From the NCBI GenBank assembly GCA_910583735.1, contig CAJTXS010000004.1, positions 39,603 through 103,602 of the forward strand: a DNA stretch of 64,000 bases, in the 5' to 3' direction. The DNA is from an uncultured Christensenella sp. Its GTDB lineage: Bacteria; Bacillota; Clostridia; Christensenellales; UBA3700. The translations under genes were made by a program, and so were the position numbers. Below the pieces are notes generated by a model that saw only the letters and a program-made list of their open reading frames with translations, made no database searches and was not told the origin of the DNA. Shown one piece after another: positions 16,791 to 24,918 of the stretch (within the stretch, counting starts at the first letter, position 1; every line of letters begins with the position of its first letter).

Positions 16791-17889
16791 TGTCCTCTTC
16801 TCCTTCGACTTCGCACTTAGCATCGCCGTCCCCTGCGGTGACTTCGCTATCGGGCGCCATATCTGCCTCTACCGCCTGCTTAGCCTTCTTAGCCGCCTCG
16901 CGCATGGCTTTGCGCTCCGCTCTCTTAGCCCTGCGAGCCTCGCGCTTAACGATATGCTTGGCATATACGGGATACTTGCCGAGCTTTGCGTCCAGCCACG
17001 CTCTTATCGCGTCGATACGCTTTGCAAGAGCGGGCAGTTTGCTTTTCATAAGCGGCAGACAGAGCGCAAGCACGACCAATACTGCGGTAATCAGCTTGAT
17101 ATACTCCGTGCTCAATCCCGCTTGGAATACGAGCGTAATGATAATACGGTAGATTATACTGCCTATAAGCACGCTTGTAAGCGTTAACAAGAATGAATTC
17201 TTGGAAGGGATAATCGTCTCGCCTATTATTACCGACGCAAGACCTATCACGATAGCGCCCGAACCCATCACGAGCGTAGCGTTGCCTTGATGCTGCGCCA
17301 CCAGCGCGCCCGATAAGGCGATAAGACCGTTGGAGAGCATCAGACCGATGAGCTTGGTATTGTCGGTATTAATACCTTGAGCGCGGCTCATCTTCTCGTT
17401 GGCGCCCGTAGCGCGCACCGCGCTGCCCAGCTCCGTACCGAAGAACCAATACATCACGCCTATCACCGCGACTACGACCATCAGTCCCGTAATGAGCGCG
17501 GAGTAAGCCGACTCGAGTTTAATCCAGCTGTAAAATAGCGAATTATTGACAAGACCTATGCTTGCGCGCTTATTCATTATCAGATAATTGATAGAGTACA
17601 GCGCGGTAAGCGTAAGTATACCGGACAGTATGGGCGGTATGCGGAATTTAGTATTGAGTATGCCGGTTATCAATCCCGCTCCGCAGCCGCCTATCAAGGC
17701 GACTATGCAGGAAAGTATCGGGTCGGTGCCGCTCGATATAAGCACCGCGCTGATAGCGCCTCCCATTGCAAAACTGCCCTCGCATGTAAGATCGGCGAAG
17801 TCGAGCATCCTGAACGATATAAACACACCGAGCGCCAGTATCGCCCACAGTATGCCTTGGTCTAATCCGTTAATTAAAGCGTAACCCAT
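16774..17889 (-). CDS. ABC transporter permease (tryptophan/tyrosine-type system)
   Basis: 371 residues with AAGGAAAAGAG before the ATG. It follows the BPD_transp_2 pattern: LINGLDQGILWAILALGVFISFRMLDFADLTCEGSFAMGGAISAVLI at the start, then several more helices and GANEKMSRAQGINTDNTKLIGLMLSNGLIALSGAL, the loop that contacts the ATPase. Residues ~295-371 are a long charged tail, basic at first (KREARRAKRAERKAMREAAK) and acidic at the end, on the cytoplasmic side. Most family members end close to the last helix. Function: membrane channel for the substrate delivered by the lipoprotein at 17950. Confidence 0.9.
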   Translation of the reverse strand: MGYALINGLDQGILWAILALGVFISFRMLDFADLTCEGSFAMGGAISAVLISSGTDPILSCIVALIGGCGAGLITGILNTKFRIPPILSGILTLTALYSINYLIMNKRASIGLVNNSLFYSWIKLESAYSALITGLMVVVAVIGVMYWFFGTELGSAVRATGANEKMSRAQGINTDNTKLIGLMLSNGLIALSGALVAQHQGNATLVMGSGAIVIGLASVIIGETIIPSKNSFLLTLTSVLIGSIIYRIIITLVFQAGLSTEYIKLITAVLVVLALCLPLMKSKLPALAKRIDAIRAWLDAKLGKYPVYAKHIVKREARRAKRAERKAMREAAKKAKQAVEADMAPDSEVTAGDGDAKCEVEGEEDNAGIN

Positions 17890-17949
17890 CTCTTTTCCTT
17901 AAAATCGGGCTCCGCATATGTACGAAGCCCGAAAAAAATCATTATTTAA

Positions 17950-18927
17950 TTATTCCGACGCTCTGTCGAGTATTGACTGCGGAATCGTGAATCCGATAGC
18001 CTCGGCTATATCTTTGCGAACGGACAGTGTACCGTTCTGCTGCGTCTGGACAGGCATCTCCGCCGCGGACTTGCCGTTGACGAGAATATCGAACGCCATA
18101 TGGGCAGCCATCTTGCCCAGCTCGTAGTAATCTACTCCGTAAGTCGCTACGCCGCACTTGTCGTTCATACCCGACTCGCCGCACACGATAGGTCTCTTGA
18201 AGTTGCTGTTGACGTTGGCGCTGTGCAAGGTTTCAGCATTCTCCGCGAGCATGTTGTCTGTAGGGATATATATGATGTTGGCAGCGGACAGGGAAGTCAA
18301 ACCGACTTGAATCTCGCTTACGTCCTGTACGCCCTTTTCCACTACCGTCCAGCCCTTAGCCTCGCAGATAGCCTTCATCTCGTCCTTCTGAACGATGGAG
18401 TTGTCCTCCTTACTGGTGTACAGGATACCTACGACGGGAGCAGTGCCCGCGAGCAACTCGCCCATAAGCTCTGCCTGCTGCGCCATGGGGCTCTTATCCG
18501 ATACGCCCGTGACGTTTACTCCGGGAGCGTCCCACTCGTTGACGAGTTTAGCCTGCTTGGGGTCGGTAACGGCGTTGAATATCACAGGGATATTCTTCTC
18601 TACCGCCTTTATCTTAGCCGCCTGCGACGAAGAGGTCGCTATCGAGTAGATAAGGTCGGTGTTCATAAAAGTGCCTACGATGGTGGAATTGTTATTGTCG
18701 TCGCCGTTGGCATTCTTATTCTTATACTTGACGGTCAAGCCCGCCTCTTTCATGAGCTTGTCCAGCTCGTCTACAAAGCCGGTATTGGCCTTGTCGAGAG
18801 CGGTATGAGGAGCAAGCTGTATAATTCCTATAGTGAAATCCGCCTTTTCGCATGCGGCAAAGCAACACGTAAGCGCTACTGCTACTGTAAGCACGATGAT
18901 GAGCGCTACGATAGTAAACTTCTTCAT
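17950..18927 (-). CDS. ABC substrate-binding lipoprotein of the PF04392 (TrpX-like) family
   Basis: 325 residues from ATG 18927, chosen because GGAGGG lies 5 nt upstream; the longer frame from 18948 has no such site. The lipoprotein signal is MKKFTIVALIIVLTVAVAL with a Cys-rich lipobox ending FAAC. The mature part follows the ABC_sub_bind pattern: FTIGIIQLAPHTALDKANTGF, IATSSSQAAKIKAVEKNIPVIFNAVTDPKQAKLV, VGILYTSKEDNSIVQKDEMKAICEAKGW and GVATYGVDYYELGKMAAHMAFDIL. Characterised relatives bind tryptophan or tyrosine; the ligand here is inferred from family only. It is the first gene of its operon. Confidence 0.9.
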   Translation of the reverse strand: MKKFTIVALIIVLTVAVALTCCFAACEKADFTIGIIQLAPHTALDKANTGFVDELDKLMKEAGLTVKYKNKNANGDDNNNSTIVGTFMNTDLIYSIATSSSQAAKIKAVEKNIPVIFNAVTDPKQAKLVNEWDAPGVNVTGVSDKSPMAQQAELMGELLAGTAPVVGILYTSKEDNSIVQKDEMKAICEAKGWTVVEKGVQDVSEIQVGLTSLSAANIIYIPTDNMLAENAETLHSANVNSNFKRPIVCGESGMNDKCGVATYGVDYYELGKMAAHMAFDILVNGKSAAEMPVQTQQNGTLSVRKDIAEAIGFTIPQSILDRASE

Positions 18928-18959
18928 AATATCCCTCCGAAATCTCAAAGTATGGGAAT

Positions 18960-18988
18960 ATTATACCATACAATCGCGCATAAAACAA
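18960..18988 (-). promoter_or_regulatory. Promoter of the TrpX-like ABC operon
   Basis: On the minus strand TTGTTT, a 17-bp spacer, TATAAT. The 5' leader is about 25 nt, too short for a T-box or attenuator, so regulation by charged tRNA, as seen for some tryptophan transporters, is unlikely here. Confidence 0.65.
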
Positions 18989-19218
18989 ATATTTTATATC
19001 GCGCGCATGCGTGCAGTTAGTTATAACAGATATATTTTTGCACTATTAATCGATACTTCGCTTAAGCGGCGCGCCGTAATATAAAGCGTCCGTAGATATC
19101 TGTCTATGCACGCTTACGCTCTAAAGCATTGTACGCGCGATTATTTTGTTGCCTTAATCACATTATATTATCATTAAATAGCGGTATAATTAAGTATAAT
19201 CATTACGGAGATACGGTC

Positions 19219-20115
19219 ATGAACAACTACGACATAGCTATAATCGGCGCAGGTCCCGCGGGAATGAGCGCGGCAATCTATGCGGCGCGCTCGGGCAAGA
19301 GCGTGGCGATATTCGAACGCACATATGCGGGCGGACAGATGCTCACCACCGAGAGCGTGGAGAACTACCCCGCCGCAGGCAAGATATCCGGCTGGGATCT
19401 CAGCGAGAATATGAAGAAACAGGCGGAGGCAACGGGCGCGACTTTTATTCAGGCGGAGGTTGCAGACATTAAGATAGACAGCGACGCCGTGACGCTTATA
19501 ACATCCGCTGCCGAATATAAAGCAGGCTATGTCATAATGGCGATGGGCACCGAGCGCGCCAAACTGAATATCGCGGGCGAAGAGCAATACGGCGGCAAGG
19601 GCGTATCCAAATGCGCCACATGCGACGGAGCCTTCTTCAGAGGGGCAAACGTAGCGGTAGTGGGCGGAGGCAACACCGCCGTAGAAGAAGCGGCATATCT
19701 TGCAAGGCTGTGCGACAAGGTGTATATCGTACACCGCAGAGACGTATTCCGCGCAAGCGCAAGCGAAGTTGCAAAACTGGACGGCTGCGACAACGTAGTT
19801 AAGGTAATGAACGCCAAGCCCGTATCGATAGAGGGCGACGGCAATCGCGTAACCGCTCTTATTGTAGACAAGGACGGCGAGAACTCCGTCATAGACGTGA
19901 GCGGTGTATTCGTATCCATCGGCGGACGTCCCAACTCTCCTCTGCTTAAGTACGTGGAGACGGATAAGGACGGATATATAATTACAGATGCCGACATGCG
20001 CACGTCGCAACCGAGGATATACGCAGCCGGGGATATAATCAGCAAGCGCGTGCGTCAGATAGTCACCGCATGCTCGGACGGCGCCATTGCCGCAGAGAGT
20101 ATCTGCAGGTCGTAA
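19219..20115 (+). CDS. trxB: Thioredoxin reductase
   Basis: 298 residues from ATG 19219 (CGGAG upstream); the frame extends upstream but that part lacks a ribosome binding site. The FAD-binding motif is IIGAGPAGMSAAIYAARSG at the N-terminus. The redox pair CATC is at C132 and C135. The NAD(P)H motif is VAVVGGGNTAVEEAAYLA, with HRRD after it (Arg residues favour NADPH). The last FAD contact is IYAAGDI. The family reduces thioredoxin with NADPH in the cytoplasm. The gene stands alone between divergent and convergent neighbours and ends at a shared terminator. Confidence 0.95.
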   Translation: MNNYDIAIIGAGPAGMSAAIYAARSGKSVAIFERTYAGGQMLTTESVENYPAAGKISGWDLSENMKKQAEATGATFIQAEVADIKIDSDAVTLITSAAEYKAGYVIMAMGTERAKLNIAGEEQYGGKGVSKCATCDGAFFRGANVAVVGGGNTAVEEAAYLARLCDKVYIVHRRDVFRASASEVAKLDGCDNVVKVMNAKPVSIEGDGNRVTALIVDKDGENSVIDVSGVFVSIGGRPNSPLLKYVETDKDGYIITDADMRTSQPRIYAAGDIISKRVRQIVTACSDGAIAAESICRS

Positions 20116-20211
20116 TCGGACGGCGCAATGCGGCGCGTTATAGCGCATGCAAATATGCCATTGCGGCGCAGCGACTGCCACAGACTAAAGTAGGAAATAA
20201 TTTTAATAGAA

Positions 20212-20275
20212 AAATATCGCTCTGTTGTCTTTAATACGTCGTATGACGCATGACCATGCAACAGAGCGATTTTAT
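20212..20275. terminator. Bidirectional terminator between trxB and the gene at 20316
   Basis: ATCGCTCTGTTG (20216-20227) pairs perfectly with CAACAGAGCGAT (20259-20270), with A-rich and T-rich flanks on both sides, so it can stop transcription from both converging genes. Confidence 0.8.
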
Positions 20276-20315
20276 ATAACATATCGTCGTATCCGCATAC
20301 GTATAGCAGTTATGC

Positions 20316-21539
20316 CTATATAACGGCTGAGTCCTCTACCCCTCTGTCCGAATAGACCAATTTAGCGTCAAGTACCGCTTTGCCTATAGCTACGAACTTG
20401 TCCGCGCTGCCGTACTTGTTGAGCCAATAGCCTGCGTCGTCGTACAGCCTGCGGAATACCTTGGACGAGCGAGACATGTGGGAGGTATATTTATCAAGTT
20501 CCTCTTGTATATCGCCGCCGTATTCGGAAAGTAAATACCACTCTTTTGCATAGTCGTATATGGGTTTAAGCGAAGAGATTGCTGCTATCTTGTCATTGCC
20601 GCACAGCTTGCACAGCTCGTTAACCGCGCCCACTCTGTCGGCGGGCAGCGCGAGGTTAAACCTGCTTAAACCCAGCCTCTGCCTGTACAGTCCTGCGAGT
20701 ACATACGCGGCGATGGGCATATTCTCGCCCAAAGAGCGCCCCTCGTCTGCGCAGGCGGCGATTACTCGCGCGATAGCGTCGCAGTCGCACATCATATCAA
20801 GCCTGTACATCTGATTGTTAAGTCCTATCTTGACAGACGCCCTCGCTATAGCGGCCGCGCTGACATTGTCGCAACTCAAAAAATTCTCCGTTATCGCGCC
20901 CAGTCGCCTTATGCCCGCAAGGCAATAATCGGCTCCCTTAATGCGTACGGCATACGAATACTCGTAGCACTTCAGTCTATATCCGATTATATTGCCGTAA
21001 CCCTCTGCCGCGCGCCGTCCGCTGCACCTGCGCATAATATCGTCGTCTATTACAGCGCTGATTGCGGGCTTGCACTTGATGCGGTCGATGCCTATACCCA
21101 TGCCGAACGTCGCCGTAGGAGAAAAGGCGTTGGCGGCGTCGGGAGTGGTGGGGATATAAATCCATTCGCATTGCTTCTTGGCAGCGGCGTACTTGGCGAT
21201 ATCGCACAGCTGAGAATCGCCCACGAATATAATCGCCCTTACGCTGTCGGGCAGATTGACTATGTCGTCCGCAGCGTCGGGAGTGGGTTCTGTCCCGTCC
21301 GCATAATATACTCTTGTGACCTTGTAGCCCGCCGCAACGAGGATATCTCCCGCTTCGCTCGCAACGCTCTCATCCTCTTGACTGTAGCACAGCGCGACAT
21401 GCCCCGCCTTGAGCACGTCGGATACGGCTTCGTTGATTTTACCGACAAGTCCCTCGCCCGCCGCAACGTAACGCGTATAGTGCGAATGCGTAAGCGAACA
21501 CGAGCACCTTACCTGCTTGGGCGTAAAAGTATAATCCAT
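20316..21539 (-). CDS. Degenerate glycerol-1-phosphate dehydrogenase-like protein
   Basis: 407 residues from ATG 21539 with AGAGGAAA upstream. It has the layout of the iron-dependent alcohol dehydrogenase/AraM superfamily: a nucleotide-binding half (VALCYSQEDESVASEAGDILVAAGYKV, then VRAIIFVGDSQLCDIAKYAAAKKQ), IPTTPDAANAFSPTA, AVIDDDIMRRCSGRRAAEGYGNIIG, and a helical C-terminal half. Two expected features are changed. The GGG-x-x-x-D loop reads VGDSQLCD, and the HG-E/H metal site that should precede IAAYVLAGLYR reads LGENMP, without His. It is probably not an active metal-dependent dehydrogenase. It might be a sensor or have another activity. Confidence 0.65.
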   Translation of the reverse strand: MDYTFTPKQVRCSCSLTHSHYTRYVAAGEGLVGKINEAVSDVLKAGHVALCYSQEDESVASEAGDILVAAGYKVTRVYYADGTEPTPDAADDIVNLPDSVRAIIFVGDSQLCDIAKYAAAKKQCEWIYIPTTPDAANAFSPTATFGMGIGIDRIKCKPAISAVIDDDIMRRCSGRRAAEGYGNIIGYRLKCYEYSYAVRIKGADYCLAGIRRLGAITENFLSCDNVSAAAIARASVKIGLNNQMYRLDMMCDCDAIARVIAACADEGRSLGENMPIAAYVLAGLYRQRLGLSRFNLALPADRVGAVNELCKLCGNDKIAAISSLKPIYDYAKEWYLLSEYGGDIQEELDKYTSHMSRSSKVFRRLYDDAGYWLNKYGSADKFVAIGKAVLDAKLVYSDRGVEDSAVI

Positions 21540-21560
21540 ATATTTTCCTCTGCTTAACAA

Positions 21561-21587
21561 TAAAAATACCACACATCAAGTGCGGTA
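21561..21587 (-). terminator. Terminator of the gene at 21636
   Basis: TACCGCAC pairs with GTGTGGTA on the minus strand (one G-U), followed by TTTTTATT. It sits just upstream of the start of the next minus-strand gene. Confidence 0.75.
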
Positions 21588-21635
21588 TATTGTCGTAAAA
21601 AGGCTATACGTGTACGATTATATCTTTTTTGCAGT

Positions 21636-22118
21636 TCACAGACTCATGCACATGACCACGCAGGCTATCGCCCTGTCGATTACGCCGCGCAGCGTCTCGC
21701 GGCGCTCGGAGCCGCATATGTCGTCTATCTTAAACAATGTGGCAAGCAGCGCGGAGTGACTCACAATCAGCCGCTGCCTGCACGCCGCTCTGCTCATATT
21801 GGCATGCGTCCTGAGCGCGCCCTCCGGCTCATATCCGAACCACTGCTTACATATATCCTTGAGCTTGATGACCTGCTTTGCCGAGATAGCGGCGAGATGA
21901 GGTATTACCTCGCCCCTTTCGCCCGACCGCTCGAAGTAATACCTAATAAGAGAATCAATAGCGCACTGCGTATAATAGCACGACTCTGCGTATTCTTTAC
22001 TGTAATCGGGCAGTCCTACGCCCGTCTCCACCACGTCGCGTCTCACCTTCAGCTTGGCGAACTCCTCCGCCATCAATCTGTAGTCTCTGTCGTCCGGCAA
22101 CATATCCCAATCGTCCAT
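21636..22118 (-). CDS. Hypothetical helical protein
   Basis: 160 residues from ATG 22118, preceded by CGGAGGA. It is predicted to be mostly alpha-helical, with many Arg and Cys residues and no membrane segment or signal. Segments such as YSKEYAESCYYTQCAIDSLIRYYFERSG and AISAKQVIKLKDICKQWFGYEP do not match a family I can name; a HEPN-like helical bundle is possible but the R-x4-6-H motif is not evident. It is divergent from the hydrolase-like operon at 22218 and has its own terminator. Function unknown. Confidence 0.65.
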   Translation of the reverse strand: MDDWDMLPDDRDYRLMAEEFAKLKVRRDVVETGVGLPDYSKEYAESCYYTQCAIDSLIRYYFERSGERGEVIPHLAAISAKQVIKLKDICKQWFGYEPEGALRTHANMSRAACRQRLIVSHSALLATLFKIDDICGSERRETLRGVIDRAIACVVMCMSL

Positions 22119-22180
22119 AGTATCCTCCGAGTTATATTTATGCCTTGCAAGAATATATATGCCGCTCATAAGTTAAATAA

Positions 22181-22208
22181 TTGCATTTTTAATAAATTGT
22201 GCTATAAT
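22181..22208 (+). promoter_or_regulatory. Promoter of the hydrolase-like/DUF951/lepB operon, almost abutting the start codon
   Basis: TTGCAT, a 16-bp spacer, TATAAT (22203-22208). The ATG of the first gene is at 22218, only 9 nt after the -10, so the transcript would carry almost no 5' leader. Confidence 0.65.
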
Positions 22209-22217
22209 GTATGTATA

Positions 22218-23885
22218 ATGAGCAACATTATTTTGACGCCATCTCAGCTATGGCAAAACTATGATGGGGAGACTCAACCTCTTAAGACTTCTTTCCTGCG
22301 CTATGAGCGCGTAGGCGACAATTACCGTATAGAAGCATATATTACAGCATTCGATACGGCTTGCGGAGAAGTAAGAGCTTATGTAAGCGGATACAGACCC
22401 GCGGACATACAAGCCCCGCCCACAGTCATATTCGTAGGCGACACTGTGCGCGAATTCAAGGAAGAAGACCTGTTAAGCGCCGCAGCAAGCGGCATGATGG
22501 CTCTTACCTTCGATTACGTAGGCGCGGCGCCTGACAAGAAAGAATTTACCAAGTATCCCAAAGATATCTCTTATGCCAATTACGCCTTGGCAGGCGACCA
22601 CCTCGAGAAGGCTGTGCCCAGCGCGGAACACACCTGCATATATCAATGGGTGAAAGTATGCCGCAGGGCGATTACCTTTGCCCGCACTCTTACATCCAAT
22701 GCGAAATTGGCTCTGTGCGGCTACGGTAACGGCGCGGATATCTGCTGGCTGGCGACAGGCTTTGACAAGCGCGTTACCGCGCTTACCGTAATGCTGAGCG
22801 CAGGATGGACGGAGATGCGCAACTATCCCCGTTATGCCAAAGAGGGCTCGGAATATATACTCAACGACGACAGCGAGGGTTGGCTCATAGGCTGCGCCTC
22901 GCAGGTGTATGCCAAGTATGTTTCCTGTCCCGTCATGTTCGTCGGTACGACCAACTCCGACGGCACCTCAATAGACAGAGTGGACAACACGTTGCAGGTG
23001 GTAGCGGACGGCAATGTTCACTGCATATTCGACAGATGCGCCAATCGCTCTCTGTCTCCTCAATCGGTATCCACGGCATTCGGATGGCTCAAGTCCCGCA
23101 TGTCCGACGACGAGGATAAGTCTTTCCCTCAATCGCCTACTTTAGAGCTCGATGTGGCGGACAATAAACTCATCGCCAAGTATTCTGCGGATAAATCCGT
23201 AGACATCAAGGACGTAAAGCTAATATATGCCAAGGACGAAGTAATAAGCTATATTCGTTACTGGGACACGGTGACGCTCCCTGCCGAGTGCTGCGGAGAA
23301 TACGCCATACCGCTAAGCGAAAACAATGAGATAGTATTTGCTTACGTTACGGTAACTTACGAGGGAGATATTACCCTGTCGTCTTACATGCAGATACATC
23401 GCTTGACGGAAGAGAACTTGGAGTTCGAGCCCGTTAAGCGCAAGACGCGTCTGCTCTATGATAAGCGTCAAGGCATATCAGAGTGGGTGGTAAGCGGAGT
23501 ACAGGATATGATTAATCCATATTCTCCCGTACTTGATAAGGGCGCGATGGATATACAGGGCATCACCGCCGCGGGCGGAGACCTCACCACATTTGTGCTC
23601 GGTACAGGCAAGGTCACTCCCGACGGAGGCAATCTTTTCCGCTTCGACGCCTATTCCGAAAATGCTCGCGATATCTGCGTAGAGATGAGCGTTGTACGCG
23701 ATAAGAAGGTAATAAGATATTATGCCTGCTGCCATATAGACGGCGGAGAATGGTACCCCTGCACTTTGGATACAAGCGACTTCAAAGACGATAAAATGAT
23801 ACCTTTGCGCAGCTGGGACAATATGAAACGGCTCACATTCAAAGATATATCGGGTATGCTGCTCAACAATATTATGTGGGTATAA
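22218..23885 (+). CDS. Alpha/beta-hydrolase-like protein lacking the nucleophile serine
   Basis: 555 residues from ATG 22218; there is no Shine-Dalgarno site, in line with a leaderless or near-leaderless mRNA. Residues ~75-290 resemble an acetylxylan-esterase/dienelactone-hydrolase domain: PTVIFVGDTVREFKEEDLLSAAASGMMALTFDYVG, then ITFARTLTSNAKLALCGYGNGADICWLATGFDKRVTALTVML. The elbow reads GYGNG where active enzymes have G-x-S-x-G, so the nucleophile is Asn's neighbour Gly/Asn, not Ser. The C-terminal ~250 residues are beta-rich and unrecognised. No signal peptide. It heads a compact operon with DUF951 and lepB. Confidence 0.6.
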   Translation: MSNIILTPSQLWQNYDGETQPLKTSFLRYERVGDNYRIEAYITAFDTACGEVRAYVSGYRPADIQAPPTVIFVGDTVREFKEEDLLSAAASGMMALTFDYVGAAPDKKEFTKYPKDISYANYALAGDHLEKAVPSAEHTCIYQWVKVCRRAITFARTLTSNAKLALCGYGNGADICWLATGFDKRVTALTVMLSAGWTEMRNYPRYAKEGSEYILNDDSEGWLIGCASQVYAKYVSCPVMFVGTTNSDGTSIDRVDNTLQVVADGNVHCIFDRCANRSLSPQSVSTAFGWLKSRMSDDEDKSFPQSPTLELDVADNKLIAKYSADKSVDIKDVKLIYAKDEVISYIRYWDTVTLPAECCGEYAIPLSENNEIVFAYVTVTYEGDITLSSYMQIHRLTEENLEFEPVKRKTRLLYDKRQGISEWVVSGVQDMINPYSPVLDKGAMDIQGITAAGGDLTTFVLGTGKVTPDGGNLFRFDAYSENARDICVEMSVVRDKKVIRYYACCHIDGGEWYPCTLDTSDFKDDKMIPLRSWDNMKRLTFKDISGMLLNNIMWV

Positions 23886-23891
23886 CCGTAT

Positions 23892-24071
23892 ATGAAATTC
23901 CGCGAAGGAGATATTATTATTACAAAGAAGAAGCATCCTTGCGGCGGCGACAGCTGGCAGGTAACGCGCACGGGCGCGGACTGCAAGATAAAGTGCCTTA
24001 CCTGCGGACGCACTGTGATGTTAACTTTGGATAGTCTTAACAAGGCGGTTAAACTTATTAATGGACAGTGA
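23892..24071 (+). CDS. DUF951 family small protein
   Basis: 59 residues. It follows the DUF951 pattern closely: an N-terminal FREGDIIITKKKHPCGGDSWQV, then GADCKIKCLTCGRTVML and a basic-hydrophobic end. Three Cys residues (HPCGG and CLTCG) look like a metal or structural site. The family is widespread in Bacillota, about 60 residues long, with no assigned function; a link to translation or cell division is often suggested only from gene neighbourhood. It starts 6 bp after the hydrolase-like gene, and its last 11 bases overlap the start of lepB, so the three genes are coupled. Confidence 0.9.
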   Translation: MKFREGDIIITKKKHPCGGDSWQVTRTGADCKIKCLTCGRTVMLTLDSLNKAVKLINGQ

Positions 24072-24600
24072 TTTGAGACAGCTTTACGAAAAGGACAAGC
24101 AGTCTAAGACAATTGCAATAACATCGACCGTAATCATACTGCTACTATTGATAACGGTCATTATTTTGTTGACGCTGCTCTCGCCCATGAACGTAGTGGG
24201 AGAAAGCATGCTGCCTTCCATCAAGGACGGCGAGCATGTACTGCTGCTCAAGCGCTGTTACCGAATAGAACGTTACGACGTGATAGTGTTTAAGCGTCCC
24301 GACTCCGAGCATCCGCCGATAAAGCGCGTGATAGGCATGGGGGGAGAAAATATCCGCTTTTCCGGCAATACGTGGTATATCGACGGCGAGCCGTTGCGGG
24401 ACGACTACACGAAAGAATATCCGTATGACTACCTATACGACTCCGAGGTGGGAGCGCAACTTGCTTCCGAAGAAGGACTTACCGTGGGCGAAGACGAGCT
24501 CTTCGTACTCGGCGACAATCGCAGCGTATCATATGACTCGCATAAATACGGATGTATTAAGTCCGATTGGGTCGTCGGTAAAGTAATCAAAGTATATTAA
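24061..24600 (+). CDS. lepB: Signal peptidase I
   Basis: 179 residues, typical of the short Gram-positive type with a single N-terminal membrane helix (about 17-40). The catalytic Ser49 is in VVGESMLPS and Lys88 is in IKRVIGMGGE; the last box is LGDNRSVSYDSHKYG. It cuts signal peptides from secreted proteins at the outer face of the membrane. Its start overlaps the DUF951 gene by 11 nt. The next gene, an ACT-domain protein, begins 18 bp downstream with a GGAG site. Confidence 0.95.
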   Translation: MDSDLRQLYEKDKQSKTIAITSTVIILLLLITVIILLTLLSPMNVVGESMLPSIKDGEHVLLLKRCYRIERYDVIVFKRPDSEHPPIKRVIGMGGENIRFSGNTWYIDGEPLRDDYTKEYPYDYLYDSEVGAQLASEEGLTVGEDELFVLGDNRSVSYDSHKYGCIKSDWVVGKVIKVY

Positions 24601-24618
24601 CAACTCTAAGGAGCGCAT

Positions 24619-24906
24619 ATGAAAGCAATCGTATCCGTCATAGGAAAGGACAAGAAAGGCATAATCGCAAGCGTGTCGGGATTACTGAGCGATATGGACG
24701 TAAATATCGAAGATATTTCACAGACAATATTGCAGGAATACTTCACTATGATTATGGCAGTGGAGCTCGGTCAAAGCAAGCTCTCGTTCACTCAAATCAG
24801 CGAGCAACTGACGCAGTTGGGCGCAAAGATAGGCGTGGAAATCAAGATGCAGTCGCAGCAGATATTCGATGCGATGCACAAGATTGCCATGACAGACAAC
24901 AATTAA
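24619..24906 (+). CDS. ACT domain protein, UPF0237 family
   Basis: 95 residues: a single ACT domain (MKAIVSVIGKDKKGIIASVSGLLSDMDVNIEDISQTILQEYFTMIM) followed by a second beta-alpha half. ACT domains bind amino acids or related small ligands. UPF0237 genes are almost always next to a UPF0210 gene, as here (12 bp gap), which suggests the two proteins work together, with the ACT protein as a regulatory partner. The ligand is not known. Confidence 0.93.
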   Translation: MKAIVSVIGKDKKGIIASVSGLLSDMDVNIEDISQTILQEYFTMIMAVELGQSKLSFTQISEQLTQLGAKIGVEIKMQSQQIFDAMHKIAMTDNN

Positions 24907-24918
24907 TAAATTAAGACT

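Noticed and set aside
18928..19218. T-box or other riboswitch upstream of the TrpX-type operon
   Set aside because: The leader is only about 25 nt and lacks the T-box sequence; the promoter is clear.
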